Assembly (NCBI GenBank): GCA_012798275.1
Contig: JAAZNO010000098.1
Location: forward strand, 1 to 8,487
DNA: 8,487 nucleotides
Reading direction: 5' to 3'
Source: Chloroflexota bacterium
GTDB taxonomy: Bacteria > Chloroflexota > Anaerolineae > B4-G1 > SLSP01
In this document: one piece after another, positions 4,624 through 8,487 of the stretch
How the letters are laid out: each line of letters begins with the position of its first letter
How positions within the stretch are numbered: the first letter of the stretch is position 1
Notes under the pieces: model-generated
Databases searched by the model: none
The model's input: the letters and a program-made list of their open reading frames with translations, nothing else
What the model was told of the DNA's origin: nothing
Made by a program: the position numbers and the translations under genes

Positions 4624-6585
4624 GTGAATACAGCGTACTTCCTTATCGGCAAAACGCTTGGAAAATACCAAATCGTCCGCCATCTCGGACATGGCGGCAT
4701 GGCCGAGGTGTATCTGGCGGAACAGATCCACCTCAACCGCCCCGTGGCCATCAAAGTGCTGCATCCTTTCCTCGCCGAAGAGAGCGGGTTTGTCAACCGG
4801 TTCCAGCGCGAGGCCCGCATTGTCGCCACCCTCCGACACCCCAACATCGTCCAGGTCTACGACTTTGACCTGAACGAGGAATTCGGCGTCTATTACATGG
4901 TGATGGAGTACATCGAGGGGCCAACGCTGCGCGAGCGCCTGGAGAAGAACACGGTCTCCCGACAGGAAGGCATCCGCATCGTCGCCGCCATCGCCGACGC
5001 GCTGGAATACGCCCATCGCCGCCAGATGGTGCACCGCGACATCAAGCCGGCAAATATCCTCTTCACCGGCGAGAACCAACCTGTGCTCACAGATTTCGGC
5101 ATCGCCCGCATGTTGAGCGTCACCGGCCTGACCGCGAGCGGTGCCATGGTCGGGACCCCCGCCTACATGGCGCCCGAAATCGGCATCGGACACCCCGGCA
5201 CAGCGCTCTCCGATATTTACTCGCTCGGCGTGGTCCTGTATCAGCTGGTCACCGGGCAGTTGCCCTTCGACGCCGAAGTGCCGATGGCGCTGGTGATGAA
5301 ACACATCAACGATCCAGTCCCGCCCCCCTCACAGCTGGTCCCCGATCTGCCGGCCGGCCTGGAAGCCATCATCCTCAAAATGCTCATGAAGCAGCCGGAG
5401 AAGCGCTTTTTGAGTGCGGGCGAAGTTGCTGTCGCACTCCGGGAGGTGATGGGCTGGGAAACACCTCCGGCGGCGCTGGTCACCTCTACCACCGCCGTGA
5501 CGCGCACGCCCTCTCGCGGCGCCGGAGAAACCCCCGAAGGGACGGCGCCGGCGGGAATCGAAGAGCCTGAAGCCCCCCTCCTGCGGCGGATTGCGCCCCA
5601 TGCTCCAACCGAGCCAGACGCCGACGCCGCCCAACCGTCGCGAAGGGGTAGCAACCCCCTGAAACGGGTCTTGCGCGGCGTAGTAGCGCTGGTGATGATC
5701 CTGGCCCTGGGGCTGGCAGGCTGGAGCGCCGCGATCGGGCAGCTGCCGCCGATCGTGCAGCAACTCCTCCCCGAAAGGCAAAACTCCATGGCCGCCACAC
5801 AAGCCAGTTTCCCCTCCGAGACGACCGCAACGCCCTCGCCGACGCGCCGCATCGCGCCGACCTGGACCCCCGCTCCCACGAACACCCCTCCCCCGACCGG
5901 CACCACGACTTGCGCTCAGCGGGCCGAAGTGCTGCGGGTAGAGACGATCCCCAAAGATCCCACGCTGCCGCCTGGAACCGTTGTGCGCGCCGACATCACC
6001 CTGCGCAACGGCAGCGCGTGCAGCTGGCCCGAAGACACGCGGCTGGCGCTTTCGGCAGGCGAGGCGCTGGGAAACGCGACCAGCATGGCGCTCCGGGCCA
6101 TCCCCGAAGGGGGACAGATTCAACTGCAGCTCTATCTCCGCACGCCGGAGACGCCGGGGGTCTACCGTTCCGTGTGGGAAGTGCAGCTCCCCGATGGACG
6201 GGCGATCAGCGGCCTCATTACCTTCACGTTCAACGTCGGCGATCTCCCCACTTTCACCCCCGTTTTGGCGACTGAAACTGCCCTCACGCCCACCCCCCTG
6301 ACGCCGCTGACCCTCGCTCCGCCGACCCTGAGTGAATGGACGGAAAATGCTCTCCTGGAGACCTGGCAGGGCCGCCTCACGTTTGCGGCGCAAGGCGGAA
6401 CGGGAACGTATCGTTTCTATCAAGACGCCATTCTGGCCGGCACCGAAATCACCGACGGCGCCTTGAGCTTCGAATGGCGGCGTTGCAGCGATTTTCCCCT
6501 CACCCTGATCGTCGTATCTGGGGATGCCATCGCGCGCTGGGAGGGCCAGATTCCCTATCCGGCGCCAGAACGTTGCCAGCCATGA
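4624..6585 (+). CDS. Transmembrane Ser/Thr protein kinase, PknB type, with NBR1-like Ig domain
   Basis: 653 aa, GTG start. The cytoplasmic Hanks-type kinase domain spans about 12-275: glycine loop LGHGGMAEV (21-29), VAIK Lys44, helix-C Glu63, catalytic HRDIKPAN (137-144), DFG (157-159), GTPAYMAPE (177-185), SDIYSLG Asp197. All catalytic residues are present, so it should be an active kinase. A Pro/Thr-rich juxtamembrane part (about 280-346) leads to one hydrophobic segment (351-371), giving a type II-like topology with the C-terminus outside. Outside are a Thr/Pro-rich linker (398-426), an Ig-like domain of the NBR1 central type (about 429-538; Cys430, Cys466, NGSACSWP with Trp468), a second Thr/Pro linker (540-566), and a terminal beta-rich domain (568-653) with Cys621 and Cys651 that I do not recognise. 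Substrates and ligand are unknown. The NBR1-type domain replaces the PASTA repeats typical of Gram-positive PknB. A weak hairpin follows the stop. Confidence 0.93.
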   Translation: MNTAYFLIGKTLGKYQIVRHLGHGGMAEVYLAEQIHLNRPVAIKVLHPFLAEESGFVNRFQREARIVATLRHPNIVQVYDFDLNEEFGVYYMVMEYIEGPTLRERLEKNTVSRQEGIRIVAAIADALEYAHRRQMVHRDIKPANILFTGENQPVLTDFGIARMLSVTGLTASGAMVGTPAYMAPEIGIGHPGTALSDIYSLGVVLYQLVTGQLPFDAEVPMALVMKHINDPVPPPSQLVPDLPAGLEAIILKMLMKQPEKRFLSAGEVAVALREVMGWETPPAALVTSTTAVTRTPSRGAGETPEGTAPAGIEEPEAPLLRRIAPHAPTEPDADAAQPSRRGSNPLKRVLRGVVALVMILALGLAGWSAAIGQLPPIVQQLLPERQNSMAATQASFPSETTATPSPTRRIAPTWTPAPTNTPPPTGTTTCAQRAEVLRVETIPKDPTLPPGTVVRADITLRNGSACSWPEDTRLALSAGEALGNATSMALRAIPEGGQIQLQLYLRTPETPGVYRSVWEVQLPDGRAISGLITFTFNVGDLPTFTPVLATETALTPTPLTPLTLAPPTLSEWTENALLETWQGRLTFAAQGGTGTYRFYQDAILAGTEITDGALSFEWRRCSDFPLTLIVVSGDAIARWEGQIPYPAPERCQP

Positions 6586-6610
6586 TCCTCCCCCTTCTTG
6601 GGGCAAGGAT
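6585..6610 (+). terminator. Possible weak terminator after the kinase
   Basis: ATCCT (6585-6589) pairs with AGGAT (6606-6610), and CCCC (6591-6594) with GGGG (6600-6603), around loop TTCTT with a small internal bulge. Only TT follows, so termination would be inefficient unless the hairpins further on contribute. Confidence 0.3.
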
Positions 6611-6640
6611 TTAAGGGACGTCATGTGCTGGGCACACCGT

Positions 6641-6656
6641 GCAAGCACGAAAATGT
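6641..6656 (+). repeat. 16-bp direct repeat, copy 2
   Basis: GCAAGCACGAAAATGT matches 3862-3877 at 15 of 16 positions. In this copy the preceding bases extend it to the short inverted repeat CGTGC-AA-GCACG. Confidence 0.45.
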
Positions 6657-6703
6657 CAGTCGCGAGTGGAGGCTGCTTCGGTAGCTTTTGCCCCTCCCCC
6701 AGC

Positions 6704-6739
6704 CCCCTCTCCAACGGCGCAGGCGCCGTTGGAGAGGGG
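6704..6739. repeat. Perfect 17-bp inverted repeat (hairpin A)
   Basis: CCCCTCTCCAACGGCGC (6704-6720) and its exact complement (6723-6739) are separated only by AG. The plus-strand 3' flank is A-rich (AAGAAAAATAA), so it is not a plus-strand intrinsic terminator. The tip matches the imperfect hairpin at 312-349. Confidence 0.85.
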
Positions 6740-6751
6740 AAGAAAAATAAG

Positions 6752-6790
6752 GGGGTTTTGCAGGCGGGCTACGCCCGCCTGCAAAACCCC
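6752..6790. repeat. Perfect 18-bp inverted repeat (hairpin B)
   Basis: GGGGTTTTGCAGGCGGGC (6752-6769) and its exact complement (6773-6790) flank a 3-nt TAC loop. The plus-strand flank after it is ACAAAAAAAA. On the minus strand it is followed by CTTATTTTTCTT, a loose T-rich tract. The GCGGGCTACGCCCGC core is of the REP/MITE-like kind common in GC-rich intergenic DNA. Confidence 0.85.
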
Positions 6791-6792
6791 AC

Positions 6793-6835
6793 AAAAAAAA
6801 GTCCCCCTTCCCCCCGTGTGCGCGGGGGGAAGGGG
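6793..6835 (-). terminator. Hairpin C with T8 tract on the minus strand
   Basis: CCCCTTCCCCCCG (6804-6816) pairs perfectly with CGGGGGGAAGGGG (6823-6835) around a TGTGCG loop. Read on the minus strand the stem is followed after three bases by eight T (6800 to 6793), a classic intrinsic terminator shape. No minus-strand gene lies upstream in this interval, so its target is unclear; it may block antisense transcription or be part of a repeat element. Confidence 0.6.
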
Positions 6836-6848
6836 CAGGGGATAGAGG

Positions 6849-6920
6849 GCAAAAGTTGATTCTCAACCTTCAGCAGTCGCCAGGAAATTTTGCGTTTTTT
6901 AGTCACTGGCTGAACAGTTA
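6849..6920 (+). repeat. 72-bp intergenic repeat, copy 2 (possible structured leader element)
   Basis: Same orientation as 358-429, with six differences. The three potential hairpins remain: GTTGA-TTC-TCAAC, CGcCAGG-AAAT-TTTGCG followed by TTTTTT, and AGTC-ACT-GGCT. The four differences inside stems keep pairing by exchanging Watson-Crick and G-U pairs, and two fall in loops. Its end is 173 nt before the start codon of the secreted protein, close to the 163 nt seen for copy 1. Confidence 0.75.
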
Positions 6921-7021
6921 TGTCCGCATTACATTTTCGGCGCAAGTGATTTTGAGATTCGCTGATTCGCTATTTGCTGAGGAGGTGTCCCGCCCACGAT
7001 AGGATGACCTGTGACCGTAAT

Positions 7022-7031
7022 TGGTATACCA
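7022..7031. promoter_or_regulatory. TGGTATACCA palindrome, possible GntR/FadR-type operator
   Basis: A perfect 10-bp palindrome within AATTGGTATACCATT, 62 nt before the start codon of the secreted protein. The core resembles operators of FadR-subfamily GntR regulators such as E. coli UxuR/ExuR (AATTGGTATACCAATT). The regulator is not in the window. Confidence 0.4.
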
Positions 7032-7093
7032 TTAGTTCAATTTCCGAGCGATTCCCTGAAATGTATCACTCATGTCACAAATAAGGAGGCCCG

Positions 7094-8487
7094 ATGAAGC
7101 ACAAACTGATATCGTTGATGGTTGCCCTGGCCGTGCTGGCCGGCTTGTTTTCCCCGCTGGCGCCGCCCGCATGGGCACCCCGCCCTGTAGTAGCCGCTCC
7201 CAGCACCTGGTGTATCGCAGGTAGTTTCCAGGGATGGGACAACACCACCATGCCGCTCTACGATGACGGCACCAACGGCGACATTCTCGCCGGCGATAAT
7301 GTCTTCAGTTTGGATACCACTATCGCCGCGGCCGGACGGTATGAGTTCAAGGTCGTCACCTGCGGCGACTGGGGCACAGCCTACCCCTCCAACAATTCCT
7401 GGTTCTTCACCAGTGTGGCCAATCAGGCCATCAAATTCACCTTCGATACCAACGATCACAGCGCCGACGCCGGCGCGACCTTCCTCCCCACCCAGAACAT
7501 CGTCCATGTCTGGGGGGATGACCTGCCCACGGCATTCACCGCCGTTGGCGATTGGCAAGGTTGGGCAAATTCCGACCCGGCAACCGCGATGACCGCCATC
7601 GGCCATGGGCTGTACCGGCTGAAATACACGATCCCGACCGCCGGGACCTACATGGCCAAGATCGTCCGCACCGGCTCATGGGATGAGCAATACGGCGCCG
7701 ATGGGCGTAACATCAATGGCCCAACGATCAATTTCACGACCACCGCCGACAATCAAGAGGTGATTTTCCTGCTCGACACGCGCGCCGCGCGGGTGGCGGT
7801 GACGGTCAATCAGGCTGGCGCGGGCAACTGGTGCGTCGCAGGTTCGATGAACGGCTGGAACAACAGCAGCACGTCCCTCTTCGATGACGGCACTCATGGC
7901 GATCTCATCGGCGGCGACGGCGTCTTCTCCCTGGACCTCAACGTCGCCACTGCCGGGCGCTATGAATTCAAGGCTGTTGAGTGCGGCAGCTGGGACATCG
8001 CCTATCCCAGTCAAAACGCCTGGTTCTACACCACCGACGCCGCGCAGGTCGTGAAATTCACCTTCGACACCAACGATCACAGCGCCGACGCGGGGACGCC
8101 GCTCTATCCGCTGCAGAACATCGTCAACGCCTGGGACAGCCTGCCGGCGAGCCTGACCGCGGTCGGCAACTTCCAGGGATGGAACAATGCCGATCCTGCC
8201 ACCGCCCTCACCGACCTGGGTCACGGCTTCCACATGCTGTATCACCCCTTCACGGCGCCGGGCGACTATATGGGCAAGATGGTCAAGACCGGCACGTGGG
8301 ATGCCTTCGGCACCGACGGACGCAATCTGGACGCCCCCAACTTCGAGTTCACCGTCTACGAGGCAGGCGACGAAGTGCTGTTTTGGGTAGATACTTATGA
8401 GGGCCGCGCAGCGGTCGTGCCTCCGCCTCCACCCGAACAAGCCTCCCACGACAACAACATCTGGTGGGATGACCTCTATCACGACTC
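7094..8487 (+). CDS. Secreted carbohydrate-binding/GH13 amylase-like protein, N-terminal part
   Basis: 464 complete codons are visible and the gene runs off the window. ATG 7094 is set by AAGGAGG (7083-7089) 4 nt upstream. Residues 1-35 are an Sec-type signal peptide (MKHK, then hydrophobic core, cleavage near VVAA), so the product is exported. The mature part holds two copies of a two-module unit, 207 residues apart. The first module (38-135 and 245-342) begins WC(I/V)AGS(F/M)xGW and carries LxDDGTxGD and AGRYEFK; it looks like an early-set beta-sandwich domain. The second (about 143-237 and 350-441) has AVGxxQGWxNxDPATA and SWDEQYGADGRN, resembling the X25 module of pullulanases. Then PPPPPE and HDNNIWWDDLYHDS (452-465), which I recall from the start of GH13 alpha-amylase regions in Chloroflexota. 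An extracellular starch- or pullulan-degrading enzyme is therefore likely, but the catalytic residues are outside the window. Confidence 0.82.
   Translation, partial: MKHKLISLMVALAVLAGLFSPLAPPAWAPRPVVAAPSTWCIAGSFQGWDNTTMPLYDDGTNGDILAGDNVFSLDTTIAAAGRYEFKVVTCGDWGTAYPSNNSWFFTSVANQAIKFTFDTNDHSADAGATFLPTQNIVHVWGDDLPTAFTAVGDWQGWANSDPATAMTAIGHGLYRLKYTIPTAGTYMAKIVRTGSWDEQYGADGRNINGPTINFTTTADNQEVIFLLDTRAARVAVTVNQAGAGNWCVAGSMNGWNNSSTSLFDDGTHGDLIGGDGVFSLDLNVATAGRYEFKAVECGSWDIAYPSQNAWFYTTDAAQVVKFTFDTNDHSADAGTPLYPLQNIVNAWDSLPASLTAVGNFQGWNNADPATALTDLGHGFHMLYHPFTAPGDYMGKMVKTGTWDAFGTDGRNLDAPNFEFTVYEAGDEVLFWVDTYEGRAAVVPPPPPEQASHDNNIWWDDLYHD
7205..8416 (+). repeat. Internal tandem duplication of a two-module unit
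   Basis: Unit 1 (about 7205-7804) and unit 2 (about 7826-8416) are homologous with a 621-bp period. Protein similarity runs along the full unit. At DNA level some blocks are nearly identical, for example the AAATTCACCTTCGA block at 7433 and 8054, which continues into CAACGATCACAGCGCCGACG in both. Confidence 0.85.

Larger units (their letters stand above)
6586..7093. other. Intergenic region, kinase / secreted starch-active protein
   Basis: This 508-nt stretch holds a weak terminator, a 16-bp repeat (6641-6656), three strong inverted repeats in 132 bp (6704-6739, 6752-6790, 6804-6835), copy 2 of the 72-bp repeat (6849-6920), a tandem GATTCGCT pair (6956-6971) and a TGGTATACCA palindrome (7022-7031). 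No protein-coding gene with a credible start was found. No clear -35/-10 pair for the downstream gene is visible; ATGACC (7004-7009) with TATACC (7025-7030) is a poor match with a 15-bp spacer. Confidence 0.6.

Noticed and set aside
4225..5304. 359-codon minus-strand frame opposite the ACT gene end and kinase domain
   Set aside because: It is the shadow of the two plus-strand genes, with a His/Asp-rich composition and no motif.
5329..6714. Long open frame (461 codons) on the minus strand opposite the kinase
   Set aside because: It lies opposite a kinase with all catalytic motifs, has Gly/Arg-rich translation without domain features, and lacks a good ribosome-binding site.
6704..6790. Hairpins A and B as plus-strand terminators of the kinase
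   Set aside because: Both stems are followed by A-rich, not T-rich, sequence on the plus strand.
6704..6920. CRISPR array
   Set aside because: The inverted repeats differ from one another in sequence and there are no regularly spaced direct repeats.
6956..6971. Tandem GATTCGCT pair as an iteron or operator
   Set aside because: Only two 8-bp units, with no further copies nearby; compatible with chance or slippage.
7676..8482. 268-codon minus-strand frame with internal repeats
   Set aside because: The apparent repeats mirror the duplicated modules of the plus-strand secreted protein, which has a signal peptide and a strong ribosome-binding site.

Overview
The window looks like chromosomal DNA of a GC-rich, probably free-living bacterium of the phylum Chloroflexota (Anaerolineae/Caldilineae-like). 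This is inferred from protein style, not from a marker gene. The signs are a PknB-type kinase with a Thr/Pro-rich extracellular linker and an NBR1-type Ig-like domain, a secreted modular starch-active protein, the VEAIKLLE variant of CoaE, and C/G-rich intergenic hairpins. There is no phage, transposase, CRISPR array or complete mobile element.

Layout: (1) 1-297, minus strand: start of a tRNA operon, tRNA-Thr(TGT) then tRNA-Tyr(GTA, cut by the window edge). Two good sigma70-type promoters precede it, the distal one with an AT-rich UP-like tract. (2) 298-592: intergenic, with an imperfect hairpin and copy 1 of a 72-bp repeat. (3) 593-1059, plus: small META-domain lipoprotein and an intrinsic terminator. 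(4) 1075-3674, minus: an ABC-F ATPase followed by coaE, likely one transcript with an almost leaderless start. (5) 3734-6610, plus: a small ACT-domain protein behind a clear promoter, then a transmembrane Ser/Thr kinase with a GTG start. (6) 6586-7093: a 508-nt intergenic region with three strong inverted repeats, copy 2 of the 72-bp repeat and a TGGTATACCA palindrome. (7) 7094 to the edge, plus: the N-terminal half of a secreted protein with a duplicated two-module carbohydrate-binding-like unit, probably an extracellular GH13 amylase/pullulanase whose catalytic part lies beyond the window.

The genes do not form a single pathway. The left part is housekeeping (tRNA supply, CoA synthesis, ribosome-associated ATPase). 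The right part is sensing and exported functions. The most interesting signal is non-coding. Two 72-bp copies (358-429 and 6849-6920, 66/72 identical, same orientation) each lie about 165-175 nt upstream of the start codon of an exported protein. Each can fold into three small hairpins, one followed directly by T6, and the stem differences between copies keep pairing through G-U wobbles. This fits either a structured cis-regulatory leader or a dispersed intergenic repeat; the window alone cannot decide.
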